Assembly (NCBI GenBank): GCA_029449235.1
Contig: JANATG010000014.1
Location: forward strand, 124,001 to 188,000
Source: Linnemannia schmuckeri
Lineage: Eukaryota; Mortierellomycota; Mortierellomycetes; Mortierellales; Mortierellaceae
Length of the DNA stretch: 64,000 nucleotides
Reading direction: 5' to 3'
This document shows, in pieces, positions 56,259 through 64,000 of the stretch (its first letter is position 1; each line of letters opens with the position of its first letter). The translations under genes and the position numbers were made by a program. Under the pieces are notes generated by a model. It saw only the letters and a list, made by a program, of their open reading frames with translations. It ran no database searches and had not been told where the DNA came from.

Positions 56259-56299
56259 AAAAAATTGGCGACATTTATGTCGCTAAAACCATCGGGGGG
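56259..56299. repeat. piggyBac-like terminal inverted repeat, right
   Basis: The inverted match of 53863-53904; ends with six G. Confidence 0.75.
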
Positions 56300-56734
56300 A
56301 TATTTTATTTTATTTCAGCTGCGGGCAGAAATCTTATGTGGCCTTGAAAAATGTAGTGAGTGTGGGCTGGGTCACGTTTGACAACATACTTCTGTGCAAA
56401 GCTTCTCGCCATCCCTTCAACGCTTTGAGAGTTGCCACATAAGTGTCTCCCTCAGCAGGATATTCAATGGCACCTAGCTCGCCATCGATGTATCGCATGG
56501 TGGGGTCCATAGTCGTTTCCGTTACTCATTTGTGAGAGTGTTTTTTTTTTGCCCTGTACAGGAAGTATTGACATAAACAAGTTAGACTTGGCTTTCCTTG
56601 AAAAGGTAGAAGCAAGCTGCATTTGAAATAGCTTACGCTCTTTGCAGTGGCCTTTTTATTAGCAAAAAGTCAGTGAGAAGGTACAGCCTCTTCTTCGTTC
56701 TGCAAAGGCGCAGGTAAAGGTACTGGAGAGGAGG
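56300..56734. other. Spacer between piggyBac and DIRS elements
   Basis: No gene is recognised in this 435-base stretch. Confidence 0.4.
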
Positions 56735-56794
56735 AATGATCCACAAGTGTCCTACAGAGGACGGACTACTTGCATTGTCATAGGTGCCATGGAC

Positions 56795-56910
56795 ATATGT
56801 GTGTGACTTCATTTTATTTTTTGAACCGACGAAAACTAACTAGAAAAAAAAAAAAAAATAAAAGGCTATGGATCCCTCCACCGGAAAATGCTCCTCACTT
56901 CTTTTTTCGG
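56795..56910. repeat. DIRS inverted terminal repeat, left
   Basis: Nearly identical in inverted orientation to 60859-60967; carries an A15 run and GGATCCCTCCACCGGAAAAT. Confidence 0.88.
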
Positions 56911-56933
56911 CAGCAAAGGGTGGAGAGGGTGGG

Positions 56934-57024
56934 ACATATGTCCATGGCACCTATGACAATGCAAGTAGTCCGTCCTCTGTAGGACACTTGTGGATCATTG
57001 TCTACGGTGCCATGTCCATATGTG
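56934..57024. repeat. DIRS internal complementary region
   Basis: Complementary to both outer ends of the element, joined at CATTG (56996-57000), as required for the circular-junction step. The stop codon of the recombinase frame falls inside it. Confidence 0.88.
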
Positions 57025-58243
57025 GCTCCAGAGGGATCCCTAACGTGGAAACAGACAGATTGTTCGAGATAACACTGGAGAGACGGTAGTGCTTCTCGAA
57101 AATCTTGGGAGATGACCAGTTGCCTTGGACCATAATGTCCGGAATGGGGACTCCTGCCATTGCAGCCAAAGTGGAACCCAGCGCGCGAAGTTTGGGAGGT
57201 CTTGTGCCCTTAGGTACGAAGAGACGAGAGATGGTGTTCATGTACACGCTAATGGTTGTGGACGCGATAGGATCAGAGGGACGATTGGAATGACGAAGGA
57301 GAGGGACGATGGAGTGGGTCTTGTCCTTTGGGTGAGGTATGGCAACATCCATTGACGTGGTGCGAGACCGGTAGACGGTATAGGCGTGAACTGGACAGAT
57401 CGCCAGATCTTGATGACGACTGAGGTGCACGTACTTAATAATACGTTGCTTGCCGCGTTTCTCCTTGGGAAAGACGACCGCCAGTTGCAGCTTGTCGCCC
57501 ACAACTCCCGACTTGGCCACATCCGTGCAAAAGATATCGTCAGGGCGCATGAACCCACAAACACCCAGCAACCAAGACAGCTTCCTGGCAAGATCCACCA
57601 TTGGGAGGGTGTGATTGTCTGGTCTGGACCTGAAGAAGGCAAGGACTGGATCGATCGAATAGATCTCATGCTTGGTGTCAACAATACCAAGGCCATGTCC
57701 TGCTGCGAGAAAGGCCTTGAAGATAGGATCTCTGGTCACAATCTCCGGATCGTGAAAGAGGGCAAGAATGGCTGCCTTGCGGGCGAGAACGGAAGACCAC
57801 TGTAGGTTCTTGGTGGCCATGGTGTGATACAGCCAATTGACGACCACAACTGCAGGATTGATGCCTTGCTCAAATGAGCCATCTTGAGCCCACTGTAAAA
57901 ACTCCTTCTGAGCAGGTTCGTATCGCTGACTGGTCTTGACTGTGGCGTTGTTACTATTGATAAAGGCAATGGCCTCTTCTGAGACACCCTCGCGAATTAA
58001 ACGTGCCCGCTTACCCTCCAGGCCCCTAAGTGCCAGTGGGGATTCTTGAGAAGGAGGTGACTTGCGCTTCCTGGGGGAGGCAGCACGCTGGACCTTGGGA
58101 TCGGTATGGGTGGACAGATCGACATCTCCTGCAAAAGTGGATACCAAGCTGCTGATGGCCAGAATGGGGCGATCAGAGTTGCCTCCAGCTTCTCCTGTCT
58201 GAGACGTTGCAGCACTTGTGCAATGAGGTTCCATGGTGGGCAT
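57002..58243 (-). CDS. DIRS tyrosine recombinase
   Basis: From the ATG at 58243 this frame gives 413 residues; the frame stays open far upstream, so the start is a choice. The N-terminal half has a SAM-like core-binding region (ERVSEEAI-like helices, KTSQRYEPAQKEFLQW, VVVNWLYHTMATK). The catalytic part shows the first Arg in LLGVCGFMRPDDIF, a second Arg in RPPKLRALGSTLAA, W in VQGNWSS and the likely nucleophile Tyr in FEKHYRL. These enzymes integrate the circular DIRS DNA without a target duplication. It overlaps the 3' end of the RT frame by about 250 bases, and its last codons lie in the internal complementary region. Confidence 0.85.
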   Translation of the reverse strand: MPTMEPHCTSAATSQTGEAGGNSDRPILAISSLVSTFAGDVDLSTHTDPKVQRAASPRKRKSPPSQESPLALRGLEGKRARLIREGVSEEAIAFINSNNATVKTSQRYEPAQKEFLQWAQDGSFEQGINPAVVVVNWLYHTMATKNLQWSSVLARKAAILALFHDPEIVTRDPIFKAFLAAGHGLGIVDTKHEIYSIDPVLAFFRSRPDNHTLPMVDLARKLSWLLGVCGFMRPDDIFCTDVAKSGVVGDKLQLAVVFPKEKRGKQRIIKYVHLSRHQDLAICPVHAYTVYRSRTTSMDVAIPHPKDKTHSIVPLLRHSNRPSDPIASTTISVYMNTISRLFVPKGTRPPKLRALGSTLAAMAGVPIPDIMVQGNWSSPKIFEKHYRLSSVISNNLSVSTLGIPLEPHMDMAP

Positions 58244-59874
58244 ACGTAAAGGTTGCCTAGTCGTTTCCAGCTGTGGCGAAATGCGTCTGCTGCCATCGAC
58301 ATCGGATGAGGGCGCCAAGAGAAGAATTGAGGGAGCTGAGTGTTGACTGGCGATGCGAAGAGATCGACGTGGTGAGGGCCCCATGTCCAGCTGAGGTGTT
58401 GAAAGAAGAGAGGATCGAGACTCCACTCTAGTTGTTGTTGCAATCTCCTGGATGGCGAGTCTGCAGGGTTGAAGATTGAAGGAACGTAGGTCGTCTGCAG
58501 CCTCGTTCCTGTCGCCAGACAATGTCGCCATACTCTGTCCGCTGCCTCCATCAGTGGTGGTGATCTCGTGCCGCCAAACTTGTTGATGTAGGAGAGTGTG
58601 CTGGTGTTGTCGATGATAACGTTCACCATTTTGCCCTGAACTTGAGGAAGGGTGACTGCAAAAAAGACTGCCTGGATCTCTTTCCAGTTGATGTGGAGTT
58701 TGGCTTCCTCTGGTGACCAAACCCCGCTCCAGCTCCTGTTGCCGATCACTATACCCCAGCCGTGATCCGAGGCATCCGTGTATATGTCCATCTCTGGTGG
58801 TGACTGAATCCAAGTGTTGCCGTTCCAGTCTCTGAGGCTGTGAATCCACCAGTTGAGGTTGTCCTCTGCCTCGGCTGTCAGTATCACTGTGTCCGTCCAT
58901 TGAGCTCCTGGGCGACGTAGGGCTGAGTTCTTGAGGGAGAGAAGGCTGCGTGTCATTAGACGAGCCGGAAATACGGCAAGCGTGGTGGCCATGGCTTTTC
59001 CGACGAATGAGGTCAGGTTCTTCAGAGTCGTATGGCCCTTGTTCCTCATTTTGGTCGCCTCGCGGCGCAGATCCCGAAGCTTGGACTTGGGGACAGAAAG
59101 TATCATCTTGCGGGTATCGAACGTAAAGCCGAGATGATCCAGGGTCTGGGATGGTTCCAGCGATGACTTCTTCTCGTTGATGATGAACCCGAGTGCCATC
59201 AGCTTCTCTCGCACCAGTTGAGTGTTCCTGCGAGACTGCTCTACTGTCCGTGCCATGATAAGCAGATCGTCCAAGTACGCGCTGAGTCGAATCCCTTTGC
59301 GTCGCGCCCATCGAAGAAAAGGACGGAGAATCTTGGTGAAAACCAGAGGGGAGAGTGAGAGACCAAAGGGCAGGGTCCGAAACTGGTATATCTTGCCCTT
59401 CCATTGGAACTGAAGATACTTCCTGTGGGTTGGTGAGATGGGTACATGAAGAAAGGCATCTTTCAGGTCGATCGAGGTCAAAAAGTCGTTTTTGAGAATC
59501 ATGGAGCATACCGTCTTTGTTGTCTCCATTTTGAACGATTCCTGCTCCACGTACTGGTTGAGGGGGCGAAGGTTGAGTACGGGGCGGAGGTCGCCTGTCT
59601 TCTTGACTATGGTGAATAGGCGGCTGCGGAAACCAGCTGCCGTAGCGGGCTCGATGGCTTGTTTGTCGAGTAAGGCGACGATCTCCTCCTCGATCGCCTT
59701 CTCGTCCTCCATGGACACTGAGGTCTGGTGTCGTTGGAGGTTGGTTGTTGGTGGGGTTGTGTGAAAGGGAATCTGATAGCCTGCCCCAATCACGTCGAGC
59801 ACCCAGTGGTCGTCTGTTAGTCGGCGCCACTCTGGTAGAAAATGTTGTAGTCGACCACCTACTGGGAGCTCTGT
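57997..59874 (-). CDS. DIRS reverse transcriptase / RNase H / DAM-like domain
   Basis: The frame is open from about 59874, overlapping the gag stop (59859), and begins TELPVGGRLQHFLPEWRRLT, typical for DIRS polymerases. No ATG is evident at the start, so expression by frameshifting from gag is likely. The reverse transcriptase has RSRLFTIVKKTGDLRPVLNL, SIDLKDAFLHVPI, FRTLPFGLSLSPLVFTK and the catalytic YLDDLL. RNase H has IYTDASDHGWG, INWKEIQAVFF and VIIDNTSTLSYIN. The C-terminal WGPHHVDLFASPVN to YVCPPWNLIAQVLQRL resembles the methyltransferase-like domain of DIRS polymerases. About 625 residues, without breaks. Confidence 0.88.
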   Translation of the reverse strand, partial: TELPVGGRLQHFLPEWRRLTDDHWVLDVIGAGYQIPFHTTPPTTNLQRHQTSVSMEDEKAIEEEIVALLDKQAIEPATAAGFRSRLFTIVKKTGDLRPVLNLRPLNQYVEQESFKMETTKTVCSMILKNDFLTSIDLKDAFLHVPISPTHRKYLQFQWKGKIYQFRTLPFGLSLSPLVFTKILRPFLRWARRKGIRLSAYLDDLLIMARTVEQSRRNTQLVREKLMALGFIINEKKSSLEPSQTLDHLGFTFDTRKMILSVPKSKLRDLRREATKMRNKGHTTLKNLTSFVGKAMATTLAVFPARLMTRSLLSLKNSALRRPGAQWTDTVILTAEAEDNLNWWIHSLRDWNGNTWIQSPPEMDIYTDASDHGWGIVIGNRSWSGVWSPEEAKLHINWKEIQAVFFAVTLPQVQGKMVNVIIDNTSTLSYINKFGGTRSPPLMEAADRVWRHCLATGTRLQTTYVPSIFNPADSPSRRLQQQLEWSLDPLFFQHLSWTWGPHHVDLFASPVNTQLPQFFSWRPHPMSMAADAFRHSWKRLGNLYVCPPWNLIAQVLQRLRQEKLEATLIAPFWPSAAWYPLLQEMSICPPIPIPRSSVLPPPGSASHLLLKNPHWHLGAWRVSGHV

Positions 59875-60809
59875 CCTCGGCCGCGACCCCGTCCGCGGTT
59901 GCTCTTGGGAAAACCCTGTGACGGATACTGTCCGTTGCTACTAAAGTTATTGTACTCTTGGGGTGAGAAACCAAAAGGTTGTTGTTGTTGATACGGGGGC
60001 GCTGTTTGATACGCAGGAGAGTATTGTTGGTACTGGGCCTGCTGGTACTGCTGTTGATATTGGGGTCGTTGTTGCTGCTGTTGAGCGGAGTGGAAGTTGC
60101 CGCTACCCCAACCACGGCCGCCGCCACGACCGCCTCTGCCTCCTCGACCCGATCCTCCTTCGGGTTTCTTGGATGGTAAGGCTTTGGCGTATTCCTGCGC
60201 CTCTTTGATACTGGCTTTGATGGTCTCCTGTGAGGTGCTGACGCCTTTTTTCTTCTCAGGAACGGGCTGGAGACCTTTTGCTCGCAAATAATTGTTGATG
60301 CGCAGTTCCTGAATTTCTCTGGCATTGATGGCCAGTTGACTGCGCATGATCTGAAGAAACTCCGACACTGTTTGGAGCGCCGTCGGATCTGTGACTCTTG
60401 CCAAGAAGTCAACTGCGAAGTCGTCGAGCGGCCGAGTGGAATGGGCCTGACGTTCGATGATCTTGACGAGAGCTTGCTCAAAGTGGTGATAGGGCGAGGA
60501 ACGATCGACTGGGAATGGAAGATCCCAACTGGGAGCAGTGTATTGCTGAAGAGGATTCTTGTCGAAAAGGAGGTCCTTGGGTGAGATGGTGTCGTCTTCT
60601 GGATCCTCTGGGGGAAAGAAAAAATGCTCACCGGAGATGGAAGGAATGAAATCCTTGGCCTGATCAGTAATGATAAGTTGTTTGGTACGGGGAAGCTCCA
60701 CAGTGGTAAGGGATTGTTGGGAAGCGAGAAGAGCTTTGAGATTGGCCAGCTCCTCTGGAGAGAAAGAAGAGAGGGAAAGAGGTACATGATTGTCGGTATT
60801 GTCGCTCAT
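59859..60809 (-). CDS. DIRS gag-like protein
   Basis: From the ATG at 60809 (MSDNTDNHVPLSLSSF) the product is 316 residues; an in-frame ATG at 60875 would add 22 residues lying in the terminal repeat region. It is identified by position and composition: an alpha-helical N-terminal half (SPEELANLKALL, VSEFLQIMRSQLAINAREIQ) and a C-terminal half with RGG-type repeats (GSGRGGRGGRGGGRGWG), a Gln/Tyr-rich stretch and a terminal GRGRGRGQ. RGG and Gln/Tyr-rich tails bind RNA. The stop overlaps the RT frame. Confidence 0.75.
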   Translation of the reverse strand: MSDNTDNHVPLSLSSFSPEELANLKALLASQQSLTTVELPRTKQLIITDQAKDFIPSISGEHFFFPPEDPEDDTISPKDLLFDKNPLQQYTAPSWDLPFPVDRSSPYHHFEQALVKIIERQAHSTRPLDDFAVDFLARVTDPTALQTVSEFLQIMRSQLAINAREIQELRINNYLRAKGLQPVPEKKKGVSTSQETIKASIKEAQEYAKALPSKKPEGGSGRGGRGGRGGGRGWGSGNFHSAQQQQQRPQYQQQYQQAQYQQYSPAYQTAPPYQQQQPFGFSPQEYNNFSSNGQYPSQGFPKSNRGRGRGRGQSSQ

Positions 60810-60858
60810 GAAGGGAAGGAATCGAAGCTGTGGATGAGTTCCTGAAGAGCGACGAAAA

Positions 60859-60967
60859 AAAGAAGTGAGGAGCATTTTCCGGTGGAGGGATCCATAGCCT
60901 TTTATTTTTTTTTTTTTTTCTAGTTAGTTTTCGTCGGTTCAAAAAATAAAATGAAGTCACACACATA
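60859..60967. repeat. DIRS inverted terminal repeat, right
   Basis: The inverted match of 56795-56910. Confidence 0.88.
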
Positions 60968-61103
60968 TGGACATGGCACCGTAGACAATGACTCCTTGCG
61001 AATAAGCTCATCACCAGACGATTCCATTTTGGAATGTGCAGAAGGGTAATGTCTACACAATTACTGAAGCCAAAAAAAGGCATCACATGCTACACTCCCT
61101 TGT

Positions 61104-61406
61104 GCAGTAGAGGAAGCGCAGCAACCATTAACGCTTACTTTCTCCACAATTAATTTTTTTCTTGTTCCGAAAGCCAGGCATGAGTAGGAGATAAATTCTT
61201 ATGCCCTGTGTTACCAAGTCAACTGAAAAAGTCTTTTGCATTTCTTTCCCTATTCAACCGTTCTTTTCTAAAGCCAATTCAGTTTTTTTTTGCGCCAATC
61301 TCGTTCTGACGAATGATAAAGAAAAAAGAAATATGAGGGGGTAGTGCACAGAAATAGCAGAATCTCGTCCGCATTGTTTTTCACCCTCTGTCCAATGCAG
61401 CTCCAA

Positions 61407-61440
<34 letters not shown>

Positions 61441-61649
61441 CATGAGGCCTTCGAAGGTATCCATGAGGGAGAAAAGGGTTCAAACTGACATTTTCAAATT
61501 TTCAAGTGTACTAGTAGGGGTCAAAGCGCCTTTCAACTGACAGTCTTTCTCCTTCTCTTTCTTCCTCCCCTCAGATCTCTCTTTCTCACTCCTCAAGGCG
61601 CCCTCCTCTCGAAAGAAGAAAAGGCAATATCTACCTAACTACTTACAAA
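61104..61649 (-). repeat. Dispersed 545-bp repeat, copy B (inverted)
   Basis: The reverse complement of 20500-21040, with a T32 run at 61409-61440. It starts about 110 bases beyond the DIRS right end. The longest difference is around 61215-61245 (corresponding to 20900-20930). Confidence 0.8.
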
Positions 61650-62386
61650 GACACGGCATAGATCATGGTTTCGACTTACACGGCGTGATTCATATTTTTT
61701 ACTTCCTTCTCTTTGATCCATATGACAAAAGGCAACGCTATGCTCTCTCTCCCTCTCTCGCACACACTCTCCTTCTTTACATACATATCATGTGCATGCA
61801 ACCGTCAAAAAGGTCTGGGATCTAAAAGAAGGAAGGGTATGTTTTTTGAAAGGGTAACTTTCCTTAGTGCAGTATGTATGGGGTCGACATCCAAGTCTTC
61901 GATTCCCGAGGGGTAGCTGACTTGCTGCAAAATTCTCAATTCCCTCTCCTTCCCTCTCCTTCCCTCTCCTTCCCTCTCCTTCCCTCTCCTTCCCTCTTCT
62001 TCCTCCCTTCCTCCTTCTCCTTAGTTTGAAAAGGTGCAAGCGTTGGGATGCATTAGTGTCCATCTGCTCTTTTTTAGACTCTCTTAATATCTCACCTGCG
62101 AATTGAACGGTTGACGATCAATATAGTGAGCAAAACGACAAGAAAAAATAAAGCTGCCTCCTCCCTTTTACTCACTACCTGCCCCTTTCTTACCCCTCTG
62201 CCTACATTCCTTTTCTTTTCATCTTCCCTTTCCTCTACACTCATTCATTTCCTACTTCTCATTCTCGTCTCCTTCACATCTCTTTCCTTCTCTACTCGAC
62301 CCCTTTTTCTCTTTTCTCATTAACACATCATCTCCATCTACTGCATTCACATAACAACAGCAACAATAACAACCTTAGACAGAGCA
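61650..62386. other. CT-rich leader of the next gene
   Basis: Non-coding. Contains the CTCCTTCCCT minisatellite and, from 62150 to 62330, a pyrimidine-rich tract just before the start codon at 62387. Confidence 0.5.
61941..62000. repeat. 10-bp minisatellite (TCCCTCTCCT)n
   Basis: Five to six tandem copies of TCCCTCTCCT, pure pyrimidine. Confidence 0.9.
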
Positions 62387-64000
62387 ATGTCCACAACCAG
62401 CCAGCGGAAACCGTTACCCTGCGACAAAGTGCTCGGAATTCAGGAACTGTTCGACTTGATAGTGCTCCATTTGGACTTGGAACACCCAGCTTGTCCCAGA
62501 CTCTTGGCCACCGTCTGTCGGCGTTGGTACAGGTACGGCGAATAACACCTCTTCTATGTCTGCGCGTGCTCCTGGACAATTAATTAGGGTCGGTCCATAC
62601 CATGAACTGACGCAGCACACTCTTCATCTTTTCTACTACTTAGTTACTTTGCATCTTTCTTTTGGAAAACAGTCACTGTACACTATTGGGACAAATACAC
62701 CACCAAACACTTGCAACATCATGGGCCTGCTATACGGGATCTGAGTTGCCAGCGAGTTGACAGGAGTGTTATCAAGACAGTCGCCCATTTCTGTACCAAC
62801 CTCCAGACATTGCACCTCTCACTAGACCGGCACTCCATGTTGGTTTCCTACGACCTGCTAGAATTGGCGTTTCTCCGGACACAGACTTGTCTCACTGCAG
62901 TTTCGATCAAAATTGACACCTCGGTTATCAATGTTTCTATACTCTGGACTCTATCTCGACTGCTCCGTCTCACCCAACTAAGTCTTCAAGTTTACGGGAT
63001 CATTGATCTGAGAGTGCTTGTTGCAGAGATTCTCGGATGCTGTCCAGGTTTACAATCACTCTCTCTGGAACATTGGATACCAAACACACCCCAATCATTG
63101 TTCAAGGTACTAAAGGCCAACGTAAAGCGGAAAATGACATCAAAGTTCAATCGATCCCCCATGACTGTTCAGGAGGCTATTGGACGGGATGGGCTTGCAC
63201 CCACCAGACTAGGATCACCATTGCCAGTGGCACAACTAATGCGACAACTGCCTTCGACTCTGGAGATCAACACAAACATCAACAACATTCGTCGACTCGA
63301 TCTTTGTGTCCTCTTTGATGACATACCCGTATTTGAAGAGCTGATCAAGTGCTGCTTACATCTGGACGACCTTCACCTGCGCGACGAATTGATTGCACTC
63401 AATCACCAATCTTGGATGACTCTTTCTTCTTGCTGCCCTCACTTGCGGACCCTTCGACTGACCGGGAAAAAATCACGACTTCTCATCGGCAGCAGTGTGC
63501 TACTTATCCCCCTGTTTCCTCGACTCGAATCGTTACATGTACACTTGCAGGCCATACAGTGGACCGACTGGGCGACAACAAACATCGACCGCTGCCTGGC
63601 AGAGCACCAGCAAAAGTTTGGGACTCGACACCCTCTAAGAACACTCTCCCTCACAAGTGACAACACAACTTCGCTCCCGATCATTTCATGTATCATGGCT
63701 GCTCACACGCTTGATATTCAGACGCTAGCGGTGGGAAGTCTGTGGAGATTCCAGGAAAACTTTGATATCGACCCAGTCCATGGAGCGAATGCATCCCGGT
63801 TTCTGATTAATTTGTCGCAGGAGCATCTCCGCAGTCCCTGGCATTCATTGAAGGATACGCTGGTGCAACTGGATATGCATACGACTATCATTGCGACTAA
63901 GGACATCACGAGGACATTTCTCCGACGCCTGCAGGACCTTCCCAAGCTGCGTGAACTATGTGTCTCGACCCGACATATCCACGACTGGGTGGATCCGTCA
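62387..64000 (+). CDS. F-box/LRR protein (runs off the window)
   Basis: Exon 1 is 62387-62532: CDKVLGIQELFDLIVLHLDL, RLLATVCRRWY, donor TACAG/GTACGG. Exon 2 starts at 62644 after a CTACTTAG acceptor, giving SYFASFFWKTVTVHYWDKY in phase 2, and stays open to the last base. The repeats read FCTNLQTLHLSLDRHSM, LLRLTQLSLQVYG, CCPGLQSLSLEHW, CCLHLDDLHLRDE, CCPHLRTLRLTGKK, FPRLESLHVHLQ and HPLRTLSLTSDN. The plan and the intron position match the minus-strand F-box genes. A later acceptor (AAAACAG at about 62674) is rejected because it shifts the frame into a stop. The C-terminus is missing. Presumed SCF substrate adaptor. Confidence 0.78.

Larger units (their letters stand above)
53863..56299 (-). 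mobile_element. piggyBac-like DNA transposon relic
   Basis: Terminal inverted repeats of about 41 bases bracket a piggyBac-type transposase: 53863-53904 begins CCCCCCGATGGTCTTAGCGA, and the reverse complement of 56259-56299 begins CCCCCCGATGGTTTTAGCGA. Each arm contains the near-palindrome GCGACATAAATGTCGC. The expected TTAA target duplication is not present; the flanks show only AT on each side. The element is about 2.44 kb. Confidence 0.7.
56735..60990 (-). mobile_element. Full-length DIRS-type tyrosine-recombinase retrotransposon
   Basis: The 4.26-kb element is on the minus strand with gag-like, reverse transcriptase/RNase H and tyrosine recombinase frames. Inverted terminal repeats lie at about 56795-56910 and 60859-60967, including GGATCCCTCCACCGGAAAAT. 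An internal complementary region at 56934-57024 joins the complements of the two outer ends: 56934-56999 is the exact reverse complement of 56735-56800, and 56996-57024 matches the right terminus ending at 60990. Inverted repeats plus an internal complementary region define DIRS elements, which replicate through a circular form and make no target duplication; none is seen. All three frames are open, so the copy may be functional. Confidence 0.9.

Noticed and set aside
57002..60787. A single 1261-residue protein
   Set aside because: Only its C-terminal third (the recombinase) has family motifs; the rest is out-of-frame reading of gag and RT. The openness itself is kept as a finding.
61941..62000. 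CRISPR-like direct repeats
   Set aside because: Ten-base pure pyrimidine units without spacers in a fungal genome; a simple minisatellite.

Overview
The window looks like nuclear DNA of a filamentous early-diverging fungus, most likely Mucoromycota and probably Mortierellaceae. The reasons are short GT-AG introns in most genes, a large family of F-box/leucine-rich-repeat genes, pyrimidine-rich leaders in front of start codons, and mobile elements of eukaryotic type (LINE, DIRS, piggyBac, Tc1/mariner-like, a Fanzor-type gene). The lineage is inferred from gene style, not from a marker gene. No rRNA, CRISPR or confident tRNA gene was seen.

Layout. 0-7.8 kb: the start of an F-box gene, an unrecognised spliced gene, an intact F-box/LRR gene, about 3 kb of non-coding DNA, and a broken F-box gene with NLR-type leucine-rich repeats. 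7.83-13.19 kb: a full-length LINE with both ORFs open and a 15-bp target-site duplication. 13.25-17.95 kb: a decayed five-exon gene that joins a FEN1/XPG-type 5' nuclease to a Fanzor (eukaryotic TnpB-like) RuvC/zinc-finger nuclease, possibly bounded by terminal inverted repeats; this is the most unusual object here. 17.9-23.7 kb: repeats, a minisatellite, a tRNA-like segment, one copy of a 545-bp dispersed repeat and a broken ML-domain gene. 23.7-36.9 kb: an intronless F-box-like gene, then four minus-strand F-box/LRR genes in tandem, two intact and two broken. 38.3-52.2 kb: an unrecognised spliced gene, a Yap1/Pap1-type bZIP factor and a Kha1-type K+/H+ antiporter. 52.5-61.7 kb: a block of transposons (Tc1/mariner-like relic, piggyBac relic, full-length DIRS element, second inverted copy of the 545-bp repeat). 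62.4 kb to the end: another F-box/LRR gene running out of the window.

Functionally there are two single-copy-looking housekeeping or stress genes (the bZIP factor and the antiporter), an F-box family that appears to evolve by duplication and loss (presumed substrate adaptors of SCF ubiquitin ligases), and transposons in different states of decay. The F-box genes share a phase-2 intron immediately after the F-box with a GTAC donor. Most stop codons in the broken genes could have arisen by C-to-T changes on one strand. All exon boundaries are read from splice motifs and frame continuity, without transcript evidence.
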